Assembly: GCF_036324505.1 (NCBI RefSeq)
Contig: NC_086365.1
Coordinates: 9,071,155 to 9,135,154 of the forward strand
DNA: 64,000 bases
Reading direction: 5' to 3'
DNA from: Eleginops maclovinus
Taxonomy: Eukaryota > Chordata > Actinopteri > Perciformes > Eleginopidae
Below, piece after piece: positions 11,801 to 20,100 of this stretch. The position numbers and the translations under genes are program-made. Positions within the stretch are counted from its first letter, which is position 1. Every line of letters starts with the position of its first letter. The notes beneath the pieces are model-generated. The model had not been told where the DNA came from, ran no database searches, and was given only the letters and a program-made list of their open reading frames with translations.

Positions 11801-12202
11801 TTCTTCTGTCTATTCATTAAGCACATGCCTTTTCTTATTTTATTAAAATAGGACTTATTATTCAGAGATCAAGCAACACATTCAACATCAGTTTAAACAG
11901 TGTTCACTGATCGTCACCTCTGCCCACGTGAGGAGACATCTGAGGCAGAAGACGTGGCAGCAGCTGTCGGGCACGGCGAGCTCGCCTCCAGCCAGGACGC
12001 AGAGGCAGATAGGACACCTCTCGGCCTCCTCAGCGTCCCCCCCATCAGGCGGGCCCTGGCCTCCTAAACATCGACACAAGTTTTAAATGATTATTTTTTT
12101 CTTGATAGTGTGAGAAACTGCTCATGCAACAGTTGTTCAACATTTGCCTTAAAAACAGCCCAACAGAGTGTGTAAAGTCTCACCACTTCCAGCTCCAGTC
12201 AT
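2710..12202 (-). CDS. scaf11: SCAF11, SR-related CTD-associated factor 11 (RING + SR protein), with frame lesions
   Basis: Nuclear SR-related protein linked in mammals to spliceosome assembly. CDS exons on the minus strand: 12,202-12,184; 12,063-11,918; 11,618-11,541; 11,171-11,092; 10,913-10,834; 10,744-10,707; 10,620-10,547; 10,409-10,290; 7,646-7,555; 7,425-5,221; 4,783-4,462; 4,377-4,213; 4,136-4,017; 2,805-2,710. Start is M-T-G-A-G-S; all boundaries are GT-AG. The N-terminal RING has C23, C26, C41, H43, C46, C49, C60 and D63. A long acidic/basic SR region follows, with the family signatures LPADVQDYY, a proline run before the 3' exons, and the C-terminal helix block ending [14 protein letters not shown]. 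Exon phases agree everywhere except within 4,783-4,462, where the length is one base short. With that base the protein would be about 1,211 aa; as written it ends early. A 14-bp duplication and a 1-bp insertion also shift the frame between 6,232 and 6,002. Identification is strong; whether the copy is intact is uncertain. Confidence 0.9.
3303..3907 (+). mobile_element. L2-type LINE fragment, 5' truncated
   Basis: Encodes only the region after the reverse transcriptase core ([20 protein letters not shown] ... [20 protein letters not shown]) plus the 3' tail, which ends AATAAAACCGTTGAACCTTTGAA. It matches the second copy at 50,618-51,941 almost throughout. A base lost near 3,573 (AAGAAGCCGG against AAGAAGGCCGG) shifts the frame and creates a stop at once. 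It lies in the last SCAF11 intron, antisense to the gene. It is a dead copy. Confidence 0.85.
4017..4136 (-). CDS. scaf11: SCAF11 penultimate coding exon
   Basis: Encodes [20 protein letters not shown] then [20 protein letters not shown], in phase 0 on both sides. This helical block is a hallmark of the SCAF11 C-terminus. Confidence 0.9.
4213..4377 (-). CDS. scaf11: SCAF11 C-terminal linker exon
   Basis: In phase 0 it reads [15 protein letters not shown] ... [11 protein letters not shown] and joins cleanly to KQQIQERA in the next exon. If the upstream frame is taken as written, without the missing base, translation instead reaches a TAG here near 4,361. Confidence 0.85.
4462..4783 (-). CDS. 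scaf11: SCAF11 proline-rich exon with an apparent 1-bp deletion
   Basis: The 5' half must be read in the frame set by the upstream exon: [20 protein letters not shown] then [18 protein letters not shown]. The 3' half matches the family only in another frame: [16 protein letters not shown], then [14 protein letters not shown], then a nine-proline run and QPDGYTTQ. The switch falls in a six-base C run (plus strand 4,658-4,663). One extra base there joins the two halves. The alternative frames are closed at the 5' end by TAA and TGA. Exon length is 322 and should be 323. Confidence 0.85.
5221..7425 (-). CDS. scaf11: SCAF11 large acidic/SR exon
   Basis: A 2,205-base exon that encodes, in order: a basic start ([10 protein letters not shown]), an acidic Ser/Glu-rich stretch, an Arg/Ser-rich region ([32 protein letters not shown]), a Gly/Arg-rich stretch, and the conserved end ([20 protein letters not shown]). 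It stays open in one frame, but the part between 6,232 and 6,002 carries the family motif [17 protein letters not shown] in a different frame, flanked by two compensating indels. The donor at 5,220 (CAG|GTCAGA) is slightly weak. The reading through the intron to 5,132 is not part of the spliced product. Confidence 0.85.
6110..6275. repeat. Low-complexity coding minisatellite (Arg/Ser/Glu codons)
   Basis: An irregular tandem array of CTCCTCTCCCTCTCC-like units. On the minus strand it encodes alternating R-S-K/R-E-R-E. All three minus-strand frames stay open through it, so frame slips here are not exposed by stop codons. Confidence 0.75.
6205..6232. repeat. Perfect 14-bp tandem duplication inside SCAF11 SR exon
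   Basis: The 14-base unit CTCTCCTCTCCGCT occurs twice in a row (6,205-6,218 and 6,219-6,232). Fourteen is not a multiple of three. Removing one copy puts the following Arg/Ser/Glu codons in the frame that contains [14 protein letters not shown]. Confidence 0.9.
7555..7646 (-). CDS. scaf11: SCAF11 coding exon 9
   Basis: Encodes [20 protein letters not shown] then [10 protein letters not shown], followed by [15 protein letters not shown] in the next exon. The GHF...C spacing resembles the mammalian EHFGTSCKGYALAH segment. It is too short to stand out as an open frame, but splice sites and phases agree on both sides. Confidence 0.75.
7949..9481 (-). mobile_element. Tc1-like DNA transposon, inactive
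   Basis: About 205-bp inverted repeats at both ends (7,949-8,155 and 9,278-9,481) begin CAGTGGGGAGAACAAGTATT and its imperfect complement. Within each arm a second block (AAAATCCAGAAA...ATGATTTTTAAATAATTAAT) is conserved, as in IR/DR-type Tc1 elements. The right flank is TA, the left is TG, so the TA target duplication has a point change. The element lies in a SCAF11 intron, with its transposase on the same strand as the gene. Confidence 0.92.
8164..9112 (-). pseudogene. Tc1-like transposase, DD34E family, broken
   Basis: The family's DDE catalytic centre is visible: [13 protein letters not shown] (first D), [12 protein letters not shown] (second D) and [14 protein letters not shown] (E). 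The original start is at 9,112 ([20 protein letters not shown]). Just after it about 25-40 codons covering the first helix-turn-helix are gone, and the frame shifts into [14 protein letters not shown]. Near the end a Trp codon has become TAG (CMGE*AKIPA), about 30 codons before the native stop. A 256-codon open frame survives (9,033-8,263). The product would lack DNA binding, so this copy is dead. Confidence 0.9.
9750..10289. repeat. Interspersed repeat, unclassified (copy 1)
   Basis: The part at about 10,140-10,275 (GAAATAAGGT ... TTTTGTTCTACGACATTAAAT) recurs, diverged, at about 60,170-60,290. The upstream part with paired ACCCGGAAGTG / CACTTCCGGT blocks at 10,108 and 10,130 may be the element end. 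The family is not assigned. Confidence 0.45.
10290..10409 (-). CDS. scaf11: SCAF11 coding exon 8
   Basis: Encodes (M)[20 protein letters not shown] then [19 protein letters not shown](R). It has a good pyrimidine tract and TGCAG acceptor and a CCAG|GTACTG donor. Phases fit neighbours on both sides. Confidence 0.75.
10547..10620 (-). CDS. scaf11: SCAF11 coding exon 7
   Basis: The frame forced by both neighbours reads [20 protein letters not shown] then STEH(M). Another frame, [20 protein letters not shown], looks more protein-like but would run into a TGA in the next exon. The chosen frame is therefore supported only by phase. Confidence 0.6.
10707..10744 (-). CDS. scaf11: SCAF11 38-nt small exon
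   Basis: Encodes (C)[12 protein letters not shown] between acceptor GAAG and donor AAG|GTGTTT. Its 38 bases exactly restore phase between the flanking exons, which is the main support. Confidence 0.65.
10834..10913 (-). CDS. scaf11: SCAF11 basic exon
   Basis: Encodes (K)[20 protein letters not shown] then KGLVRK(C). Acceptor TTTTCAG and donor T|GTATGTG. It follows the RING and the [10 protein letters not shown] exon, in the position of the basic VKVQVKKQLRETK region of mammalian SCAF11. Confidence 0.7.
11092..11171 (-). CDS. scaf11: SCAF11 exon after the RING
   Basis: Encodes [20 protein letters not shown] then EQKVCL(K). Donor AA|GTAAGTG is strong. Phase 0 in, phase 2 out, both matching. 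Confidence 0.75.
11541..11618 (-). CDS. scaf11: SCAF11 second RING exon
   Basis: Encodes [20 protein letters not shown] then NLSCVQ. It supplies the last RING ligands C60 and D63 (CPVDR). The family normally has CPxDR here, so the Asp is not a defect. Confidence 0.9.
11918..12063 (-). CDS. scaf11: SCAF11 first RING exon
   Basis: Encodes [20 protein letters not shown] then [20 protein letters not shown] and LRCLLTWAE. It carries RING ligands C23, C26, C41, H43, C46 and C49. The match to the SCAF11 RING (CPICLNCLL...PESCNHVFC...CILKWAE) is closer than to PHRF1. Confidence 0.93.
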
Positions 12203-12226
12203 GTCTGCCCCGGGCTCACCTGATCA
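12184..12226 (-). CDS. scaf11: SCAF11 exon with start codon
   Basis: Acceptor TTTTGCAG precedes it. The ATG is at 12,202-12,200 and MTGAGS continues across a phase-1 donor (G|GTGAGAC) into the RING exon. The 24 bases before the ATG are 5' UTR. The start was chosen because it is the only ATG in the exon in frame with the RING. Confidence 0.8.
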
Positions 12227-12229
12227 CTG

Positions 12230-14286
12230 CAAAACAAAGAGGAGGAGAAGGTAACGCAAAAGAGAGGAGCTGTGCACTATGTTGTCATTTTGTTCAGCCC
12301 AAAAGAAGAACTAAATTCAAATCAAAGACATCAAGGAAAAGACTGTATAAGACCAACTTGTTTAAGGGATTTGAAACCTGTTAAGGTTGTCCCGTTTCAT
12401 TTTTTACAGGACTACTAGTTGGAAATCAGTTCACCGTTCCTTTCTATTTTGCTAGATCGGCTTTAAAAGGCCTGGACACCTGAAGTGGGTCGCTGCTGAG
12501 AACATCAGATTTACAGCGGCCTGAAATATTACAGATTTGACATCCATTTTGCTCCCAAGATGCACCTGATTGATGCATTTCATCCTTGGTACCAGGATAC
12601 CGATTGCGTGCTTAGCTCAACCTCTGCAATCAGTGTTGTTAGTAAATGCTGTTGAAGCAATACATCCCTCAATGCATGCTTTATCGACTGAGAATCATCC
12701 ACCCCTGTCCTTCGAGGTGACGTAGTTGTATGCTAGGAAGCAATACAAACTGCATCAGTTTGGATTTCTGGTCTTAGCGTCTGGGTACCTCTAAGTGCTG
12801 GTTGGAAGATACATTTGTTTTTACTTCTCACTTGTCTTTAACTGCAAAAATGGAATCCAGAGATGAGTGCAAAGGATGTGATGGACCAGGATGCATTTTA
12901 AAGCGTTTGTGCTGACTCAGATATTCAGCCATATGTGTTCAAGCCAAAGAAATACAGTGGAGAGAGGCTGAGGCTGCAGAGCCCCTGGGCGTCTGAAGCA
13001 CGTATTCAATGCATCCTGGTACATGTACGAGCTGTCGGCTGCGTAAGAGTGTGAACACCGCTTTCTCTGTCAATATAGAACAAACAAAAGAATGTACTGC
13101 TTTCACTGACTGGACATCCACGAGAAAAGTGTTGCTTTAAATAACACTTGTGGTTTGACTGGTGATAACAGAGTATAGGTCCTTTGATTAAATTTGATTG
13201 TTACGAATTTGCAGATGTTTCGCATTAGGTATAATTGAAAAGGATTCCCAAAATTTGAAGTTATACAAATGTAAGGAAACCATAAGTGACCACAAAAATC
13301 AATATACATTTTATTTTAATTTATTGGACAAAGTATGGTATGGGTACTGTTTCTGAAATGTACGATATTCAACACTTGAGAGTTTTAGATATTAAACTAT
13401 ACATACATTTAAAAATCCATATGTATTGATTAATGGAGTGAACGTGAAATATTTTTAAATTATTCATAGTCTGACTCACTCAAGTGGCCTCAAACCAGAG
13501 AGTTACTAACCAGATTTGTGATCAGGTGTCTGTTATCATCTCTGATAACTACTTCCAGTTGTGATCCCAACCTCAATGTTATTTACCTCCAGAGTCATGG
13601 TGAACAAACCTACATCCCGCTGACTTTTAGCCTGTGCTTGATATTTAAACATGAGAATGAACGCCACCACTCTTTGTTTTTTTCACTACTTTCATTATCT
13701 AGATCTTAAAATGTTCACAAAGTGAAACCTGTCCAGCAGACTCATACCCATGATTTCATTTCCAAACACAGGCGATTAGTCACTAGCCTTATGCTAAATC
13801 TGTCATTGTAATGTTTCCATCTACAGAATAACTAGTTCACCTGAAATTCTCCAAACAAAGCCCAACGACACATTCAATGATTTTGTAAATGAACAAACAA
13901 TTATTTGATAGATGAGACAGATAGTTATGGAAGCTTGTTGCCGTTCGTTGCCAGCAGGCCTGGCTGCAAGAGACACAAAATTAGCCCCAACTTGATCAAC
14001 CAGTGCCAACACGACGATGACAACATGATTGTTGTTGGTTAGCTAGACAGCTATAGCTAGCTAAAAACACAGCCACGCAAGAGCTAGCGTGTTGTTGTTG
14101 TTAGCACTGCAGCAAATAGTGTCTAATATTAGTCACAACGATTGCACTGAAGGTCACAAGTTAGCTAGCTAGCTATCAATGTAGCTCAGAGCTACCTAGC
14201 TGGTTTGAACAACAGCAGCTTCTTGCGTCGCTTTTAGCTTGCTAGCACTTAGCTCCAGTTAGCTAGCGGTAAGTATCGTTAATTAC
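12230..14286 (-). other. scaf11: SCAF11 5' intron
   Basis: Gene-free intron in the 5' UTR. The proximal part (14,030-14,280) is crowded with AGCTAGC/GTTAGCT motifs. Between 12,540 and 13,060 I see nothing recognisable. A plus-strand donor-like sequence (GCG|GTAAGTAT) lies near 14,270, possibly from a divergent transcript. Confidence 0.5.
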
Positions 14287-14480
14287 CTTTAAGTGCGGCT
14301 GAAGCTGGAATGCACCTGTTAAACTGGTTTTCCAAGCACCTGCAATGAAATGTTGACGAATAGCACTATTCGGGGATTGTTTTGGCTAAAAACGGAGCGT
14401 AGCATTCAGAAAGTCCCAGCCACATGTCTCGCGGTCTATCGGGCTGAGAGTTGGTGCCGATGGCGCCCCCTAGCGGAGCC
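14287..14480 (-). promoter_or_regulatory. scaf11: Probable SCAF11 promoter and noncoding first exon
   Basis: A minus-strand donor (TTAAAG|GTAATTAACG) lies at about 14,287, and the region upstream is GC-richer than its surroundings, with a strong CTCF-like site at 14,462-14,476. The transcription start is not determined; this assignment is inference from position. Confidence 0.4.
14462..14476 (-). promoter_or_regulatory. CTCF-like motif at SCAF11 promoter
   Basis: Minus strand reads CCGCTAGGGGGCGCC, a strong match to the CTCF core. It lies between the SCAF11 5' end and the ARID2 3' end. Confidence 0.5.
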
Positions 14481-15579
14481 GCCGAACATTACAGCGCTGA
14501 GTGGATTTGATTTATTACAGTGCAATTGCTGCGACCATAGACAGGCAGCAACAGGTGGAACAGCCGCCTACAACATGGATATAGTGTAGCAGTGTACTTT
14601 ATTTACATACAAACACTTTATATTTTGCGGTAGTTTTTTGGTGGTTCAACTACATGTATGCTTATATAGTGAGCCAACTAGTTAAATTAACATTTTGCCT
14701 TTTTGTAGTTTAATTGTTTTGAATTATTTATCATATGGCATTCCAGAGACATCATAAGGTTTGTTCAGCTCTTTCCTTAAACACAAGAAGAAACACACAT
14801 TGATAAAGGAAATAAATGCATTAAAAGGCCCTTTTCATGAGGGACATGTTGACATCACAATAAGAAAAGCACTTGTGTAAATAATAATAAACACATAATA
14901 GCCTGAATTCATTTAGCTACTTTGATTTCAGGTGCTGGGGTCAATTAACGGAACTCTTGAACGCAAGTTAATGTTATTGTTGATTACTACCCTCCAATTC
15001 AACGTAGTGCCTCGAATGCCTGCATCATATAACTTTATTTTTCAAATAATTTCGTTCCCTTGCCAAATTCTTTATATTATAACCAGACTCTCCTCCAATG
15101 CCTTTTCATTATGCTTAAATATGGAATATTCCAGGCCATCCCTCCCAGTCTTATTGCACACTTTAACTCTTAAATTGAACGAAACACATCCTGTCACTAT
15201 TATCAGTGTTCACTTCAAATTTTACATTCTCAAGCTTTTCTTTCCCTCTTCAGCGGTCCCTCTCCACAAACACTGTTACTGCTATGAACACTCTGAAAAG
15301 TAATTTCTAAGACATACTATTCCCGAAACATAGCTAACTTTGCAATACAAAAAGTTATATGCATGATAAACTCATTACCAACCTGAAATCCCGTCAGCCT
15401 TCCATCATTCAGCAACACGAGAGAACATTTATCCATGACATTTCCTAAAAAGACTGCAATCCTATCTCTCCTCATACAATGGAATATGAGCATTAAAATC
15501 TGTTGCCCACACCTTTAGGGACCGGACTGTTAGAATACTGGTTAGAGAAAATGGGAGACACAGAAACAAGCATAAAAAC
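14481..15579. other. Intergenic spacer ARID2-SCAF11
   Basis: AT-rich DNA between the SCAF11 5' region and the ARID2 poly(A) site. No supported gene, RNA or repeat was seen. Confidence 0.55.
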
Positions 15580-17040
15580 CAGAGCAAAATGTTCAGTGTT
15601 TTATTTAAAAACTATAAACAGTCACCAAAGTAAATAAAGCCAATCTCTAACAGACTGTTAGGTCTATGTATAGTCACACATCCTACCGACACCGCAGAAA
15701 TGAGGATGGTGGGGTCGCCCCGGTCAGATGCTAATACGACAGGCAGTCAGAAATGTTACACAACACACGGTAGAGAGGACAGTCTTGAGGACGTGAGCCG
15801 GAATGTGGCATGGTATTAAGAATGAAAAAATAGTACAATAAAACTCCACACTATATTAAGATAGAAAAAAGTAGTGAAGAAAATATCATACCTGCACGTA
15901 AAGCAAAGAACACAGGAGAAAACCTGTATAAAAACTCCATGTATTTAAACCAATTTACAAATACAAAACAATTTTGGTACGCGCACTGTGCCCGTACAAT
16001 GACAAAATGCTTACAGTGGATAAATGTTACTTGTGTGTGTGCGGGTGTTGAGGGGAGGGCGTGTGAGGGAAGAGGAAGGGAAGAGAATACCTTCAATATT
16101 TTTTTTCTTCTACAAAATGACATGAGATATATTATTCCATACTCTTTCAGCCAGCAAAATGAGTTCTACAAGGTATTATTATACAAAAAATGTCACAGTT
16201 CCACAAAAAACTGTTTTTATCCCTCCCTAAGCTTTACAGCATCAGTACCTTTGCAGAATTATTTACAGGTTTTTAAGTACATTCATCCACTGCTGAGTAT
16301 AGAATCACATTAGATACAAGTGACCAGGGATCATAAAAAAAGCAAAACAAACAAAAAACATACTACTTTATTCAATTCTACCAAAGTAATGCTTCTATTA
16401 CTCCACAGAGCAAGTTCTCCAGTGGCTGCATCGGCATCAAAGAGGATCTTTATATATATTCACAACATATTTACAAGATTCTTTTTCATTAATTGTAATG
16501 GTATTCATTTCAATAATAAATAAGTGAAAATATATTGACTCAAGTAAGAAAACCAAGCTACCAAGTTTCTAAAGATTTTTTTTCCTAAATCTGCGCCGGT
16601 TGCCAGCTTAGTCCCCCTCCACCCGATCGGTGAGACTCCTACATTAGCCCCGCCCCCTCCGCGCCAATCCGTCCTCTTCAGTCGACCGCCACTCACTCCA
16701 GCGCACACATCAGTTCACGAGACCAAGAGGGAAATAAAATTAACAAAAGAACTTAAACAAAAATGTGCTCGTATTTTAGGGTTTCGTCGGTAGAGTCCCT
16801 CAGGGAAGCAGTCTTAAAGAGCCCCCCCTGGTGGGCAGCTGGTGGAAGACCCCGTGGCAGTTTATATTTGAGTGTGTGATTGTGTGTGGATGGGGCAGGA
16901 AGGAGGTTAGGGATGAGAGGGGGGGGGGCAAGAGGGTTGTTGTTCCGGGTTCCTGCCCTCTGCTCCCCCTGCAGACCCGCTACGGCTCACTGGTGGGTGG
17001 ATGGGGGGGGGGGGGGATTGTTGAGCTTGTCCTTTTGGCG
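15580..17040 (-). other. arid2: ARID2 3' untranslated region
   Basis: Follows the ARID2 stop. A canonical AATAAA lies at 15,605-15,600 on the minus strand, placing the end near 15,580 and giving a UTR of about 1.46 kb. It contains G-rich runs on the plus strand near 16,920 and 17,000. Confidence 0.65.
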
Positions 17041-17152
17041 TTAAGCCTGGAGAGCGCGCGTCAGTTCATAAAGGCATTTGGCGAGCGTGGTGGAAACCTC
17101 CATGTTGCTTAGCGCGAGCACAGAGAGGTGCGTCTCATGCCTCTTTACCAAC
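17041..17152 (-). CDS. arid2: ARID2 last exon
   Basis: Encodes [20 protein letters not shown] then [16 protein letters not shown] and TAA. It matches the conserved end of ARID2 ([30 protein letters not shown] in mammals) but lacks the short acidic tail found there. Confidence 0.93.
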
Positions 17153-20100
17153 CTGAGAGACAAGAAGAGGAAACACAGTTTAGACTATTCTAAAAAAGAA
17201 CAACATGGAGAAGGTGCAATTTGTCCCCTTCCCCTGTTTTGCAATTATTGGAATAACTCCAGACATTACTCAAATGCCATTGCTTTCGCTTCCCTAGTTG
17301 CTAGGTGACATATTTCTATGAATTGGAAGCAGGGCCTCTTCCACTGATGTTGGTGACTGAACTTATGGGTTTAGATAAGATAAGATGATAACATGGAAAA
17401 ACGAAGTGTAGTTTGGGTGGATCCATAGGTAATTTCTAAACATTTCCAACACATTTGACTCTTATTCAAACCAGATCAGGATATAGATTGGTTCTAGACA
17501 ACTGTACGAAAGGAAAAGGAATAAAGGGAAGTCTCGGTCCGCGCTACACTTACATGCGACCGCCGTCAGAGTGCTTGGCGATGTTCTTTAACGTTAAGGC
17601 AGCAGTTAGTCGGATGTGTTTGGTCACTGGTCCCTCTTTCTCATCCTAGGAGAGGAAACAGACAGAAAATATGTTCAAGGATTAGGAGGATCAAGAGAGG
17701 TCATATCATCGACCACGGCCAACTAGGCGCGTGACTTTGAAGAGTATTTGGGGATGGAATGGTCAACTTGTTTTACTCACAGTGAAGTCCCTGAAGACCA
17801 GGTTTCGAGAGCCTCTACGAAGAGCCATGAGAGCTGCGCTAGGATGATTCACGATGGCCTTCGGTGGTCGCGGTGTCGGAGCACTGCCTGCCGCTGGCGA
17901 AGTCCTTTAACAATGCATCAAGCACAGACAACAGTCAGTCATTTGTCAAACAGAAATACATAATTTCTGATTTGGTCTGTCCCAATTCCCTTCTACACAC
18001 AATGTCACAATGTTTATGAAAAGGTCCGAATCAAGGCATCACTCCTGTGTGAAGATTAATAGAGAAATGTGTACGCACTGGGAAGTAGTCTGATTGGGAC
18101 TTTGTGCCTGTTGCTCCTCTAGTTTGAGTCCAGCCAGTAAAGCCTCTCGAGAACAATGCTTATCCTGGAAAAAGAAAGAGCAGGAAAGAAGATATCGTTA
18201 CATGTTTTTACGACGTGGTAATGGTACAATAAAGAGTGCACTGAGCAAACAACTATCGCTTCTATCCGGGGAAGGCGGATGCAGTCGTACCTGTAGATGT
18301 GTGATCAAGGACAGTCTCTGCCGGGGAAAGGGTTCACACCCCTCCCACTGACAATGGCCTCCGTATACGCCTTTCCCGCCGTGCAGCGTCGCTGCGTGGT
18401 AAAACACCTGAGACGGCGTTTCGAACCACCTGGAGAGGAAAGCAGAAGTAATCAGCAGCAGCTCGATTTAGACGTGGAGAGATCTGACTGTGTGTCCGAG
18501 GCACGCACCGTTTACAGGACTGCCACAGACACTTGAAGTTGTGCCCGGCTTTCCTGCTCTGCTCCGGGGGGGCTGCGGGGCTCTGCTGTGCTGGGCTGTG
18601 GTTTCCTCCTGGAGCAGGCTGCGATGCAGGCGGCGTTACTGCAGGCTGGAAGAACAGGAAATAAATGTATTACATATTTGAATCATACACAAGTCATGAC
18701 TTAAAACAAATACATGATATTGTTTGTTGGCTGAGATGTAACCGAGGCCGGACTCTGGGCAGAAGTTGTTCTCTCAGCTGCTCTGCTGTAGGAGGTGGGT
18801 ATCGGTGAGAGCCACATGGTCTTAACTGACCTCACCTTCTTAACCTCCATTACATTTTCAGGGACACAGCGGCATGTGGGGATTTGAACCTGTGACCCTC
18901 TGACCCTTAGATCAGCGCACTAACGCACACAGCCAGAGCCTCCCTTAACCCCAATGCAGGAGCCTAAATGCTGTTGATGTTTTGACTTCAATACTTCAGT
19001 TCATATTCAAAATGACAGTAATTAATAAATGTGTCACTGAGTTAGAAGGACTAAGAAAGAATATTTACACGTTTGAGTTGTTACAGTTCATATTTACAGT
19101 GTTAAGTGAATTACTTATTCATGTTACAAACGTGTGTGGATCATTTACATGCATAATGTCTCATTTATATCACATCTGTAATATTTGGAAATATATACTG
19201 TGGCTGTGGCATCTTAGTAACTGTGTGCCTTTTAATTTATTTTTGATACACTCATGGGAGGAGTTTCTGGGGTTAATCTCGGGTCAGTCAGGAAATGCAA
19301 GACTGGAGCCACATCGTTTTTTGACCTCTCTCACTCTCTCTCGATCTTTGGAATAATTTTATAACTTTGTAAAATGACATTCTTTTCTGTAATTATTTTT
19401 TTTTAAATAAAAGTAAACGTTTGAATTTACAGAGTTTTCCTGTGGATTTTCTGACGTGGATTACGACGAGGGAAATTGTTAAGAGCGTCAAGCTAAGGCT
19501 TCAGCCATTGGAAAGCTACACCCAACATAAGTCATGTGAGATAAGTGTGTTTGTGGGTGTGGGGTACGATATTGAGCTCTTAGGATCACACTTTTTATGT
19601 TGGTTTTTGATTATATTTTGTGGTTGAAAGTTAAACCCCTTTATCCAGGATTTTCAGTTGATCAGTCTAGCATACCAAACTTATACAGATTAAAGTATTG
19701 TAATAAAAAAAGGCTCTTCAGAAACCGTTTGGGGATTTTATAATAGCCAATGATCTGACCTGACCTGCATTCCAACCAACTTTGTGAAAGGCTGTGACTG
19801 AGGAAGGGACGCCAAATCTGAATGGGTTGTTGATTAACATGTTTCCGTAAACAACTGACTCGTTTGCCATAGTAATTTCAGTTTGCTGGATGGCAGACGC
19901 CGCAGATACACAAATGTATAAAAGCACGGGGAAAAAAAAGTGTGATTTTCATAATACACCCCTTTTTTTTTAAAAAAGCACATGTTTTACAGTGGGAGTC
20001 TCCAGCCGGTTTGCTAGACTGTGAAACAACGTGTAATAAGTTCTGCTGAGAGTAAACACGTCTCTTTACGGAGGAAACCCCACGTTACACAAAAAAGGAG

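Noticed and set aside
2710..12202. Calling this gene PHRF1 or SCAF1
   Set aside because: The C-terminal helix block is shared, but no PHD finger follows the RING, and the [13 protein letters not shown] and RRSRFHSP motifs fit SCAF11 better.
12939..13309. Small minus-strand frames in the SCAF11 5' intron
   Set aside because: No splice sites in phase, no conserved composition, and upstream of the supported start codon.
16839..17112. Plus-strand frame over the ARID2 stop region
   Set aside because: It overlaps the ARID2 last exon and UTR on the other strand and is driven by G-runs.
18850..18960. A functional tRNA gene
   Set aside because: Acceptor, anticodon and T stems do not pair adequately; only the Pol III boxes are kept.
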